From Io17-Chloro-G2 sp963663135 (lineage in GTDB: Bacteria > Chloroflexota > Dehalococcoidia > Lucifugimonadales > UBA3495): a DNA stretch of 64,000 bases. Of the stretch, positions 1-8,042 are shown one piece after another. The stretch is from the NCBI GenBank assembly GCA_963663135.2, contig CAXXRM010000005.1:248001-312000 (forward strand), given 5' to 3'. Every line of letters starts with the position of its first letter. The first letter of the stretch is position 1. The notes under the pieces are model-generated. The model was not told the DNA's origin. It searched no databases and was given only the letters and a program-made list of their open reading frames with translations. The translations under genes and the position numbers were made by a program.

Positions 1-438
1 CCAGAACCCCAGCTCTTGCCCCAGGTCCGTCAGGCGGTCAAACGTTCCTTCCCGGTTGTGACCCAGGGCGGTGTCGGGGCCCATTACCAAGCCCTTCATT
101 TTCAGGAAATCCACCAGAACCGACGTGAAGTCCCGGGCACTCAACTGGGAAAGGCTCGGAGTAAATTCCAGGCCGACCACCAGTCGAATTCCGGCCTCTC
201 TGAGAAGTCCGGCCCGTTGGTCCGGTGTCGTGAGATAGTTGACTTTGGTTGATGGACGGAGGACGGTAATGGGTTTGTTGGAGAACGTAATTACTGTGGG
301 GAGAGACTGGTCCCCCGCCAACTCTATGACCCGGTTCAAAAGGTGGCGGTGGCCTTGGTGTACCCCGTCAAACACGCCCACGGTTATTACGGTCTCCCTT
401 TCGGGGGCGACCTTGGCAAGCCGTTGGCGTAAACTCAT
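1..438 (-). CDS. ribF: Bifunctional riboflavin kinase/FAD synthetase, N-terminal part (cut by window edge)
   Basis: RibF phosphorylates riboflavin to FMN and adenylylates it to FAD. Reading the minus strand from the ATG at 438 gives 146 codons without a stop, running off the window start. The product begins MSLRQRLAKVAPERETVITV and continues into GVFDGVHQGHRHLL, the HxGH-type nucleotidyl-transfer motif of the FAD synthetase domain. A second conserved stretch of the same domain reads KGLVMGPDTALGHNREG. Only this N-terminal domain is visible; the C-terminal riboflavin kinase domain lies outside. It is divergent from rsmD, with 227 bp between them. A flavin-cofactor gene fits the many flavoenzymes in this window, but that link is only inference. 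Confidence 0.9.
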   Translation of the reverse strand, partial: MSLRQRLAKVAPERETVITVGVFDGVHQGHRHLLNRVIELAGDQSLPTVITFSNKPITVLRPSTKVNYLTTPDQRAGLLREAGIRLVVGLEFTPSLSQLSARDFTSVLVDFLKMKGLVMGPDTALGHNREGTFDRLTDLGQELGFW

Positions 439-668
439 GGCGAAAGTGTTCCCGTTGGTCGGTGAGTAGTCTTTAAAGCGGTAGAATTGGGGAGACCCAC
501 CGCGCAGTATAGGCGACGACCCTCACTACTGGTGCCTAAATCGATTCTTGGAAAGTGTGCGGATGGTAGCATAGGCGTTTTGGAGCGTCAACGGCAAACA
601 CCTTGTCTTAAATTCAAAAATCGTAAAAAATCAATGCTGGATTTATGGGAAAATAACTTCATGCTATG

Positions 669-674
669 TATAAT
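669..674 (+). promoter_or_regulatory. Putative -10 box TATAAT upstream of rsmD
   Basis: A perfect TATAAT hexamer lies at 669-674 with no convincing -35 box. It overlaps the first possible ATG (666) of the rsmD frame, so a transcript starting near 681 would not contain that ATG. This favours the TTG at 708 as the true start. Confidence 0.45.
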
Positions 675-707
675 TCGGCTCTGGCGCCCTGGCGAGTTTG
701 GCCCCCG

Positions 708-1268
708 TTGCGTGTAGTCGGAGGCCAGGCCAAGGGCCGGCGGCTGCGGGGAACGGTTTCTCCGGGCGCAAGACCCACGACGGAAAGGGTCAGATCGGCG
801 ATCTTTAACATCTTGACCCCGGATGTTTTCCGGGATGCCCGTGTGCTTGACCTCTACGCTGGGTCCGGCAGCCTCGGTATTGAAGCCCTGAGCCGGGGCG
901 CAGCGTGGGGCGATTTTGTTGAGCGAGACCGCCGGCAGTGCGACGTAATCCGGGCCAACCTGGCCGATGCCGGGTTTGGCGGGCAGTCAAAGGTGGTCTG
1001 CGCCGATGTTTTGGCGGGTCTTTCCGGCCTGGCGGGTCCGTACCGGTTGGTGCTGATGGACCCCCCGTACCGGTTTGAGGGCTTGGGGGCTCTCTTGGAA
1101 ACCATGGCGGGAGACGAAAAACTGTTGGAGGACAAAGGGACGTTGGTTGTGGGACATTCCAAACGCCTGGATCTCCAATCCGGCTACGGGGACCTGCACC
1201 GGTTCTCCAACCGCCGCTACGGGGACAACGTGGTGGACTTCTATTACAAAGGAGACGACGCATGGTGA
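708..1268 (+). CDS. rsmD: 16S rRNA (guanine-N2)-methyltransferase RsmD
   Basis: RsmD methylates G966 of 16S rRNA in the 30S subunit using S-adenosylmethionine. The frame shows the SAM-binding motif VLDLYAGSGSLGIEALSRGA and the catalytic N6/N2-type motif DPPYRF. The frame is open from ATG 666, but family members usually begin MRVIAGKAKGRxL. The TTG at 708 reads LRVVGGQAKGRRL and lies downstream of a TATAAT box, so I place the start there (186 residues, normal for the family). It overlaps coaD by 7 bp; the rsmD-coaD pairing is very common in bacteria and supports both calls. Confidence 0.93.
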   Translation: MRVVGGQAKGRRLRGTVSPGARPTTERVRSAIFNILTPDVFRDARVLDLYAGSGSLGIEALSRGAAWGDFVERDRRQCDVIRANLADAGFGGQSKVVCADVLAGLSGLAGPYRLVLMDPPYRFEGLGALLETMAGDEKLLEDKGTLVVGHSKRLDLQSGYGDLHRFSNRRYGDNVVDFYYKGDDAW

Positions 1269-1753
1269 CCGCCCTGTATCCAGGCTCCTTTGACCCGGTC
1301 ACTATGGGCCACGTGGACATTGCCTCCAGGGCCGCGGTCCTGTTCGAAAAATTGGTGGTGGCCGTCTACGCCACACCTTCCAAAGACCTGATGTTCAACG
1401 TTGACGAACGGGTGGAATTGTTTCAGGATGCCGTTCAGCATCTGGCCAACGTCGAGGTCATACCATTCGAGGGCCTGGTGGTGCGGTTGGCTCAAGACCT
1501 GGGCGTAGAGGTGATTGTTAGAGGCCTGCGAAGCGGCTCGGATTTTGAGAACGAATTCGACATGGCTTTTATGAACCGGAGGCTAACTCCGGATGTGGAC
1601 ATGGCGTTTTTTATGACTTCCCAGGAGCATAAGTTCCTGAGTTCGAGCCTTCTGAAAGAAGTCGCGCGCTTGGGTGGAGACATCACCGGTATGGTGCCTC
1701 CCTTGGTGGCGCAATTTGTAAACCAAAAATTTGGGTTACCGGTCCAGAAGTAA
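1262..1753 (+). CDS. coaD: Phosphopantetheine adenylyltransferase
   Basis: CoaD transfers AMP from ATP to 4'-phosphopantetheine, the penultimate step of coenzyme A synthesis. The 163-residue product has the usual family length. It begins MVTALYPGSFDPVTMGHVDI, containing the nucleotidyl-transferase signature with the TxGH motif (here TMGH), and carries the later ISSS-like segment as FLSSSLLKEVARLGGDI. Its start overlaps the end of rsmD, suggesting translational coupling. The strong match in length and motifs leaves little doubt. Confidence 0.96.
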   Translation: MVTALYPGSFDPVTMGHVDIASRAAVLFEKLVVAVYATPSKDLMFNVDERVELFQDAVQHLANVEVIPFEGLVVRLAQDLGVEVIVRGLRSGSDFENEFDMAFMNRRLTPDVDMAFFMTSQEHKFLSSSLLKEVARLGGDITGMVPPLVAQFVNQKFGLPVQK

Positions 1754-1775
1754 CTTGCCAGGTAGAGGGGGGAAC

Positions 1776-2297
1776 GTGGACATTATAAGTATCATAGATC
1801 GAATGGAATCACTTATGAACACCAGCAAGTCGGTGCCGGTCAGCGGCAACATTATTGTCGACAAGCACAAGGTGATGGAGTTGGTCGACCAGTTGCGTCT
1901 GTCCATCCCCCAGGAGATTCGCGCCGCCGAAGAGGTATTGGGGAGCAAGGACGAAATCGTTAACCAGGCCATGGTTGAAGCCAGGCGCACCCGGGTCCAG
2001 GCCGACGATGAGTACCGCACGCGCATGAACGACAATGAGATTTTGGCTAAAGCCCAAGCCCGAGCCGAAGAAACCATCCGGGAAGCCGAGCAGCGTTCGG
2101 CGAAACTTCTGAGGCAATCAGAAGAAGAAGCCAGGTCTCGCCGAGCCGATGCCGACGCCTATGCGTTGCGCAGTCTGCGTGCCCTGGAGCAGGAAATTAA
2201 CGTGATCGCCGGTTCCGTCCGGAAAGGAATCGACTATTTGGCTGGACAGTCCGATGGGAACATGGTGTCTCCCGAGGTTGCCCTGGCTAACGACTAG
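1776..2297 (+). CDS. Coiled-coil protein of unknown function, V-ATPase subunit E/DivIVA-like appearance
   Basis: The 173-residue product starts at GTG 1776 behind the purine-rich AGAGGGGGG at 1764-1772; the frame is open further upstream but has no better site. Residues about 25-140 are strongly charged and heptad-like, rich in Ala, Glu and Arg (for example EIRAAEEVLGSKDEIVNQAM and ARAEETIREAEQRSAKLL). I see no signal peptide or membrane segment. Similar short coiled-coil proteins follow coaD in other Chloroflexota and are usually called ATPase-like or hypothetical. Role unknown. It is 22 bp after coaD, likely co-transcribed, and ends before a clear terminator. Confidence 0.7.
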   Translation: MDIISIIDRMESLMNTSKSVPVSGNIIVDKHKVMELVDQLRLSIPQEIRAAEEVLGSKDEIVNQAMVEARRTRVQADDEYRTRMNDNEILAKAQARAEETIREAEQRSAKLLRQSEEEARSRRADADAYALRSLRALEQEINVIAGSVRKGIDYLAGQSDGNMVSPEVALAND

Positions 2298-2315
2298 GCC
2301 AAGGACCCACCGCCG

Positions 2316-2353
2316 AATCCCCGGGTGACCCTCCGGGGGATTCTGACTTTTTT
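2316..2353 (+). terminator. Rho-independent terminator of the rsmD-coaD unit
   Basis: AATCCCCGG (2316-2324) pairs with CCGGGGGATT (2333-2342, one bulged G) around an 8-nt loop. A run of six T follows at 2348-2353. It lies 18 bp after the coiled-coil gene, in the space before the convergent Lon-like gene. Confidence 0.8.
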
Positions 2354-2388
2354 CGGTTGCCCCTGCCCCGCCGGGTTTCGTTTAGAAT

Positions 2389-4890
2389 TCAGGAGTTGGG
2401 GGCAACCGCCTGCGACGGCTCGCGGCGGTTGTGATGCGGTTCCGGGGCTCCTGCCAGGTCGCTGTAGTAACCCCGTATAGACTGGCGCAACTCTTCCAGC
2501 CGCTGCTCCACCCGTTGATTGAGCGTGCCTTCAGGGTACCTGCCGTCCTTTCCGCGTTCTCCCACAGGATGCCCGGTCAGTATTTCCATCCCCTCGTCGA
2601 TGTTGTCTATGGCAAACACGTGGAAATTTCCGTCTTTAACGGCCTCCACAACGTCAGACCGCAACATCAGGTTCCGCAGGTTTCTCCTTGGCACTATCAC
2701 GCCTTGCTCTCCGGTCAACCCCAGGACTCGGCACAAGTCAAACATTCCCTCAATCTTCTGGTTAACGCCGCCTATGGGTTGTATTTCCCCCTTTTGGTTT
2801 ATCGACCCGGTAACCGCGATGCCCTGCTTGATCGGCAGTCCCGACAGGCTGGATAGGATGGCGTACAACTCGGTTGATGACGCGCTGTCGCCGTCGACAC
2901 CTTCGTAGTTTTGTTCAAACGCCACACTGGCCGACAGGGCCAGCGGCCGGTCCTGCCCGTACTTGGCGCCCAGGTAGCCGCTGAGAATCAACACCCCCTT
3001 GTCGTGGGTGTTGCCGCTCAGCGACGCCTCCCGCTCGATGTTGATGACCCCTTCCCTGCCGGCGAAGATTTCGCTCGTAATTCTGGTGGGACGGCCGAAG
3101 CTGAAATCCCCCATGTCGTAAACGGCTAGGCCGTTGACCTGCCCCACCGTCTCGCCCGTTACGTCCAGCAGGATCGACCCTTGGGTTACCAATTCACGCA
3201 ATCGCTCCTGGGGCAGGTTGTGCCGGTAGTCCCTTTGGGCCACCGCCTGGGTCACGTGAGCGCTGGAAACCAGCGTGCAGCCATCCTTCCTGGCCCAATA
3301 GTCGGCCTCAATCAGCAGGTCTTTTATCTGGCCAAACCTGGTAGACAGCTTGGACTGGTCGTTGACCAGCCGGGCGCCGTGCTCCAACACCCGGGCAGCG
3401 GCCCCGGCATCGAAGGCCAGCAGCCTCTCATCCCGGCAGGTGGCGCAGATGAACGAGCAATAGGCTTCCATGGTTTCCTCGGTAAGCGTCACCTGGTGGT
3501 CAAACTCGGCTTTTACCTTGAAATAACTTTTGAACTCCTCATGGTCCGTGGTGGTCAGAGTACGGTAAATCAACTCGTCCCCGATGATTATCACCTTCAC
3601 GTCCAAAGGCATAGGTTCCGGGCGCAGCCATACCGGGGACAACAGAGCGCCCTGCTCCGCCGGGTCCTCCAATCCGATTTCCCGGTTCCTGATGACCCGC
3701 TTCATCGCTTCCCATACTCCAGGGTACAACAGCAGGTCCCTGGCGTTGATGACCAGGTAACCGCCGTTGGCGGTGTGAAAGGATCCCGGCTTCAGCATGG
3801 TGTGGTCGCTGAATTGAGGCCCGGTCGCCGCGGGCCGTTCGATACGCCCGAAAAGGTTCCGCCAATTGGGATTCAGTTCCTCTACGATCGGGGCCGAGGT
3901 TGCGCCGGAGTTGTCCACCAGCACGTTGACCTCAAATGGCAGGAACGGATTCCGCGCCAGTGCTGAAGCGCCGGGAGCGGGGACCGGTAAAGCGTCGCCG
4001 GGGGGATTGGCCGAGGGTGAACCAAACAGGTTCAAGTGGTCCAGGACGTACTCCACGGTGCGAGTCAGGTACGTCGCCAGGTCGGGCGCGGGAGAAGCGG
4101 ATTCCATGAGCTCGGTAAACAACTGGTTGACCCGGATGCTGGATGAATCGCGCTCTAACCGGAGAATCTGGTCCGCGGTGGTGTTCTCTGCCTGTCTGAC
4201 AGAGGCCACGGTGACCTGCGCGCGCTGCATCAGGATGGTCCGGGCTTGCTCGATCTCCTGCTGCTGCTCCGGCGACAGCGCTCGATGCTCCTCCGGGGAC
4301 AGGGGTTGACTGCCCTTCACTGGGAAAATGGACAGCCCCGCTGGAGAAAACTGGACTGCAAATCCTGCAGACCGGGCAGCCTGTTCCAATGCCTCGGTCA
4401 GTTGTTGGGTTGTCTGCCTCCCGGAGGTCTCTATTTCCTGTCGCCGGGCTTGGAACTCATCACCCTGGAAAACCTTGGGTATTTCTTCCCGGAGCGCCAA
4501 CAGGGCGCTGACCAACTGGCTGCGGACTGTCCTGGCCAAGCCTTGGGGCAGGCCGAGGGCTTTGGGCCGGTCAAGGTCGTCGAAGTTGTGAACGTAGCAC
4601 CAATCTTCAAGCGGTTTTCTACGTTCCAGACTTGCCCGGTTTTCCATGATACCTTGAAGCAAAGACTTGATGGCGCTGGTCTTGCCGGTTCCCGTCAACC
4701 CGGTGACGAAAAGGTTGTAACCGGGCTTGTCCACCTCTAGCCCGAAACGGATGGCCTCCAGGGCTCGGTCCTGTCCGATAACCCGGTCCAAAGGCGGTAT
4801 GTCGTCGGTACACTCGAAATGGAACTCCGACTCATCGCATTTCCAACGGGTCATTTCCCAAGGGACGCGGCAGTCTTTGGCTGCGAGCAT
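2389..4890 (-). CDS. Lon-type AAA+ ATP-dependent protease (S16 family, LonB/AAA_32 architecture)
   Basis: This 833-residue protein combines an AAA+ ATPase with a C-terminal Lon protease domain and presumably degrades misfolded or regulatory proteins in the cytoplasm. Walker A is GLTGTGKT at residues 64-71. The proteolytic dyad is visible as GDSASS (Ser669) and GGVNQKIEG (Lys712); the 43-residue spacing is that of the Lon Ser/Lys dyad. The N-terminal LAN substrate domain of classical LonA is absent, and a long insertion rich in Gln/Glu coiled coil lies around residues 150-260, as in the AAA_32 (Lon-like, PF13654) group. The ATG has GGAGG 8 nt upstream. It is convergent with the rsmD-coaD unit. 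Confidence 0.92.
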   Translation of the reverse strand: MLAAKDCRVPWEMTRWKCDESEFHFECTDDIPPLDRVIGQDRALEAIRFGLEVDKPGYNLFVTGLTGTGKTSAIKSLLQGIMENRASLERRKPLEDWCYVHNFDDLDRPKALGLPQGLARTVRSQLVSALLALREEIPKVFQGDEFQARRQEIETSGRQTTQQLTEALEQAARSAGFAVQFSPAGLSIFPVKGSQPLSPEEHRALSPEQQQEIEQARTILMQRAQVTVASVRQAENTTADQILRLERDSSSIRVNQLFTELMESASPAPDLATYLTRTVEYVLDHLNLFGSPSANPPGDALPVPAPGASALARNPFLPFEVNVLVDNSGATSAPIVEELNPNWRNLFGRIERPAATGPQFSDHTMLKPGSFHTANGGYLVINARDLLLYPGVWEAMKRVIRNREIGLEDPAEQGALLSPVWLRPEPMPLDVKVIIIGDELIYRTLTTTDHEEFKSYFKVKAEFDHQVTLTEETMEAYCSFICATCRDERLLAFDAGAAARVLEHGARLVNDQSKLSTRFGQIKDLLIEADYWARKDGCTLVSSAHVTQAVAQRDYRHNLPQERLRELVTQGSILLDVTGETVGQVNGLAVYDMGDFSFGRPTRITSEIFAGREGVINIEREASLSGNTHDKGVLILSGYLGAKYGQDRPLALSASVAFEQNYEGVDGDSASSTELYAILSSLSGLPIKQGIAVTGSINQKGEIQPIGGVNQKIEGMFDLCRVLGLTGEQGVIVPRRNLRNLMLRSDVVEAVKDGNFHVFAIDNIDEGMEILTGHPVGERGKDGRYPEGTLNQRVEQRLEELRQSIRGYYSDLAGAPEPHHNRREPSQAVAPNS

Positions 4891-4900
4891 CGAATCCTCC

Positions 4901-4940
4901 GGTGGATTAGGTGGATTGACGGTGGATTAGGTGGATTGAT
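4901..4940. repeat. Two tandem copies of a 20-bp repeat in the leader of the Lon-like gene
   Basis: GGTGGATTAGGTGGATTGAC at 4901-4920 is repeated at 4921-4940 with only the last base changed. Each copy itself contains two GGTGGATT half-units, giving four half-units. The array starts just upstream of the Shine-Dalgarno of the leftward Lon-like gene, so it lies in its 5' untranslated region or promoter. Confidence 0.85.
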
Positions 4941-5154
4941 TGTATTTTGGGTCGTTCTCGTCACCCGTCTTTGGCGCCATTATACATAGCCGTGCCTACG
5001 GCAAGAGCTACGGCCCGGAAGCAGTCCAGGGTCATTGCGCCCGCTTTCCGCCTTCGCTGACCCAACGCCGGCGCCGGGCGCATTCCGGTTGACATTGATT
5101 TTGCGCAAGGAATACAATTTTCGCAGCCAACGGCTGCTTACGGAGGCGTCAGGA

Positions 5155-5706
5155 ATGCTGGAAATGACTATTGACAGCATCAGGGTCAGTCCGATGAACT
5201 ATCAACGGGTAGTAATCTTGAAAGAGAAGGACTCCGACCGCTACCTGCCCATCTGGATCGGACCGGCCGAGGCCGACTCCATAGCGGTCAAGCTTCAGGA
5301 CCTGACTGTACCGCGGCCCCTGACCCATGACCTCCTTAAGACGGTGATTGACAGCCTTGGCGGAGCCGTCCAGCATATTCTGGTCAACGACCTCCAAAAC
5401 GACACCTTCTACGCCAAAATCTCCATCAAGTACGGCGAAGACGCCAAGGAAATCGATTGTCGCCCCAGCGACGCGGTGGCGCTGGCCGTCCGGGCCCAGG
5501 TGCCCATCTTTGTAGAAGAATCCGTGTTGGACAAAGCCGGTATAAAACTGGATAAGGAAACGGGCAAACCCCTGACCGGCGAGACACTTGAGGAGGCCAA
5601 ACCGCCGGAGGTCAAAGAAGAGGAATTGCGACGTATGTCTGCTTTTACCGATTTCATTGACTCCCTGGATTTAGAGGACTTCGGAAAGCAGAACCCGGCC
5701 CGATGA
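5155..5706 (+). CDS. Bifunctional nuclease (BFN/DUF151) domain protein
   Basis: The 183-residue product carries the BFN domain of the DUF151 family, whose plant and Thermotoga members are associated with nuclease activity; the cellular role in bacteria is poorly known. Visible hallmarks are VVILKEKDSDRYLPIWIG, RPLTHDLL and the segment IDCRPSDAVALAVRAQVPIF. The last 45 residues form a charged tail resembling a UVR-type helix (VKEEELRRMSAFTDFIDSLD). I chose ATG 5155 because GGAGG lies at 5142-5146; the frame is open back to 5035. A second in-frame ATG at 5161-5166 is also possible. Confidence 0.88.
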   Translation: MLEMTIDSIRVSPMNYQRVVILKEKDSDRYLPIWIGPAEADSIAVKLQDLTVPRPLTHDLLKTVIDSLGGAVQHILVNDLQNDTFYAKISIKYGEDAKEIDCRPSDAVALAVRAQVPIFVEESVLDKAGIKLDKETGKPLTGETLEEAKPPEVKEEELRRMSAFTDFIDSLDLEDFGKQNPAR

Positions 5707-5754
5707 CCGACCGGTAGGTCTAGGCCGGTTCACCGGTTCAATCGATCTTGCTTG

Positions 5755-5769
5755 AGGCGCCTTGCGCCT
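5755..5769 (+). terminator. Short hairpin after the BFN gene, possible weak terminator
   Basis: AGGCGC and GCGCCT form a 6-bp stem with a CTT loop, followed at a distance by GTATGTTTTC. The U-run is short and offset, so the terminator reading is tentative. Confidence 0.35.
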
Positions 5770-5817
5770 GGGTATGTTTTCGGACACGGACTCCGAATTT
5801 CGTAGCTCCAACGTCGA

Positions 5818-5846
5818 TTGACATTTAAAATTCATGCTGCTAAGAT
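5818..5846 (+). promoter_or_regulatory. Promoter of the ATP synthase operon
   Basis: TTGACA at 5818-5823, a 17-bp spacer and TAAGAT at 5841-5846 form a near-consensus sigma-70-type promoter. Transcription would begin near 5853, about 20 nt before the TTG start of the first operon gene. The ATG at 5834 lies inside the promoter and so cannot be the start. Confidence 0.8.
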
Positions 5847-5872
5847 TCCCGACGCTCTGTGAGGGGCTGAAT

Positions 5873-6142
5873 TTGACGAAAGTCCCCGACACGTGGTTGA
5901 TCGTCTTGCGATTGACTGGCCTGGGTTGGTTTGTAGCAGTAAGCATCATCCTGGGTGTAGTTGGGGGATTGGGACTAGATAGACTCCTTGGAACCACGCC
6001 CCTGTTCATTCTGCTGGGTACTGTCTTGGGAAGTGTTGTCGCGTTCTGGGGCCTGCTTAAAATGGTGACTCCCGTTCTAAACAGCGTCAGGAACAACGGC
6101 GGCGGCGCCCAAGGGTCAAAACGCCCGGGGAGTGACTGCTAG
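5873..6142 (+). CDS. AtpZ/AtpI-like membrane protein of the ATP synthase operon
   Basis: The 89-residue product has two hydrophobic segments (about residues 12-32 and 38-60), the first with a Gly-rich small-residue pattern ending GGLGLDRLLG. This matches the F0F1-ATPase subunit/AtpZ family often found first in ATP synthase operons, with proposed roles in c-ring assembly or Mg2+/Ca2+ transport. The start is TTG 5873 with GAGGGG at 5861-5866; the upstream ATG 5834 lies within the promoter. The stop overlaps the GTG of atpB (TAGTG). Confidence 0.8.
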   Translation: MTKVPDTWLIVLRLTGLGWFVAVSIILGVVGGLGLDRLLGTTPLFILLGTVLGSVVAFWGLLKMVTPVLNSVRNNGGGAQGSKRPGSDC

Positions 6143-7194
6143 TGCCGTCGGGCGCTTTGGCCAAACGATTGGTCCTGGTTTCCGGTCTCGCCCTGGCCGT
6201 ACTGTTAATTGTTGGCTTTGTCGTGGGAGCCATCGGCTCGGCCATGTTCGGACGAGAGGCTCCCTTCGTTAGCAAACCGGAAATTCACCTGCCACCCCAA
6301 CCCATATTTCCCGCATCCGTCCGTGACCAACAACTGGGATTGACCCCGGACGCGGAAAAAGCCGCGGAAACTCAAGAGGGTGCCGAGGAGGTCGCCGGAC
6401 ACAGCGAGAGCGCCGAGGAATCCTCCGGGCACGACGAGGCCGCTGCCGGTGGGGAAGAGCACCACGTGGAACCGGTCGCGGTGACCAGGTTCACTGTCAC
6501 CAATACCCTTCTTTCAGCCTGGTTCGCCACGTTGGTGCTGATCCTGTTCTTCTTGCTGGGGGCCCGAAAGAAAAGCCTGGTGCCGGGACGCTTCCAGGGC
6601 TTGATCGAAATCCTGGTGGAAGGCGCTTACTCTTCCTGTAGCGGTGTTTTGGGACCGGAGTTGGCCAGGAAGGCTTTCCCGGTCATCGCGACGATTTTCT
6701 TCTTCGTTTTGTTCAACGCCTGGCTGGCATTGCTCCCTTTCTATCAATTCTTGGGGTTCGTTCAGGACGGGGAGATAAAAGCCCACCTGCTCCGGTCGGC
6801 GGGCACCGACCTCAACATGCCCTTGGCCCTGGCCCTGATTTCATTCGCCTTTGTGGAATACTGGGGATTTCGGGTGCACGGGGCCGGCTACCTCAAGAAA
6901 TTCTTCGCCCTGGGCAACCTGTTCCGGCTACGGCCTTCGGGCTTGATCGACGTCTTTGTCGGCTTCCTGGAACTGATAAGTGAACTGGTGCGGGTGGTTA
7001 GCTTCACCTTCCGATTGTTTGGCAACATGACCGCCGGGGAAATCCTGGTGGTGATGGTGACCTTCTTGGTCCCGTTCGTCGCCACCCAGTTCGTATTTGG
7101 CCTGGAGTTGTTGGTGGGCCTGATTCAGAGCATAATTTTCGCAGGCTTGACTTTGGTCTTCCTGTCGGTGGCGGTGCGCCACCAAGAGCATTAA
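6142..7194 (+). CDS. atpB: ATP synthase F0 subunit a
   Basis: Subunit a forms the proton half-channels next to the c-ring. The 350-residue product has an N-terminal anchor (residues about 8-34), then a soluble Glu/His-rich insertion (about residues 50-112), then the usual five-helix core. The key segment SFTFRLFGNMTAGEI carries the essential arginine facing the c-subunit carboxylate. The charged insertion is long for the family and is the only unusual feature. The start is GTG 6142 overlapping the preceding stop codon. Confidence 0.96.
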   Translation: MPSGALAKRLVLVSGLALAVLLIVGFVVGAIGSAMFGREAPFVSKPEIHLPPQPIFPASVRDQQLGLTPDAEKAAETQEGAEEVAGHSESAEESSGHDEAAAGGEEHHVEPVAVTRFTVTNTLLSAWFATLVLILFFLLGARKKSLVPGRFQGLIEILVEGAYSSCSGVLGPELARKAFPVIATIFFFVLFNAWLALLPFYQFLGFVQDGEIKAHLLRSAGTDLNMPLALALISFAFVEYWGFRVHGAGYLKKFFALGNLFRLRPSGLIDVFVGFLELISELVRVVSFTFRLFGNMTAGEILVVMVTFLVPFVATQFVFGLELLVGLIQSIIFAGLTLVFLSVAVRHQEH

Positions 7195-7270
7195 AACTGT
7201 AGCCGGAGCTTTGCCCCGGCAAAGCGATGCCGCTCGGGGTAGCGCGAATATTCTAGGAGGATGAACTGGT

Positions 7271-7525
7271 ATGCTCCCTGTCCTATTGCAAGCATTCACT
7301 ACGGAGGCTGCTCAATATATTGGCGCCGGCCTGGCCATTGGCTTTGGGGTCGTTGGTCCGGGTATCGGCATTGGAATTTTGGGTTCGGGGGCCATGTCCG
7401 CAATCGGCCGCAATCCCGAGGCCGCCGGCCAAATCACCACCAACATGATTTTGGCCATCGCCTTCGCCGAAGCGTTGGGCATCTACGCCCTCATTGTAAG
7501 CGTAATCCTGCTGTTCGTGGTGTGA
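7271..7525 (+). CDS. atpE: ATP synthase F0 subunit c
   Basis: The 84-residue hairpin protein forms the rotor ring. Helix 1 has the Gly-rich motif GPGIGIGILGSGAM, the loop is IGRNPEA, and helix 2 carries the ion-binding Glu in AIAFAEALGIYAL. There is no Gln in helix 1 and Ala follows the Glu, so the Na+ ligand pattern is absent and a proton-driven ring is inferred. AGGAGG lies 10 nt before ATG 7271. The first residues resemble a short cleavable or amphipathic leader. Confidence 0.97.
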   Translation: MLPVLLQAFTTEAAQYIGAGLAIGFGVVGPGIGIGILGSGAMSAIGRNPEAAGQITTNMILAIAFAEALGIYALIVSVILLFVV

Positions 7526-7526
7526 C

Positions 7527-8036
7527 ATGACAGCCCTAGGCTTAAATATACCCAGCCTGGTCGCCTACCTGCTCAACTTTGCGATCCTGCTGGCCATCCT
7601 GTCCTGGTTTGCCTATAAACCTGTGATGCGCTCGTTGGACCAGCGGTCTGAGCGTATCCGGGAAAGCTTGGAAGCCGCCGAACGGGCCCGGGATGAAGCC
7701 GCCAGCTCTCGGGCGGCGATAGAAGAGCAGGTGAACGAGGCCCGGAGGGAGGGCCAACGGATGTTGGACCAAGCCAGGGAAGCTGCCGACCGGTTTCGTG
7801 AGGAAGAGATGGGCCGCGCCCGGCAGGAAGCGCAGGACTTTGTGGAGCGGGCCCGGGTCGACATCCAGCGGGAACGGGACGCTGCCCTCGTGGAGGTCCG
7901 CACCAACTTTGGGGACCTGGCGATAACCGCGGCGGAACGGGTTATCCGCAGGTCACTGGACCGCCAGGCTCACCAGGACCTGGTCTCTCAGGTCTTGGAA
8001 GAAGGGGACGCCCTGTACACGGGTCCAAGGGGTTAA
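7527..8036 (+). CDS. atpF: ATP synthase F0 subunit b
   Basis: The 169-residue stator subunit has one N-terminal membrane helix (VAYLLNFAILLAILSWFAY), the typical YKPV turn and then a long charged coiled coil that reaches up to the delta subunit. Its length is normal. It begins 1 nt after the atpE stop, so translation is probably coupled. Confidence 0.95.
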   Translation: MTALGLNIPSLVAYLLNFAILLAILSWFAYKPVMRSLDQRSERIRESLEAAERARDEAASSRAAIEEQVNEARREGQRMLDQAREAADRFREEEMGRARQEAQDFVERARVDIQRERDAALVEVRTNFGDLAITAAERVIRRSLDRQAHQDLVSQVLEEGDALYTGPRG

Positions 8037-8042
8037 ACACCT

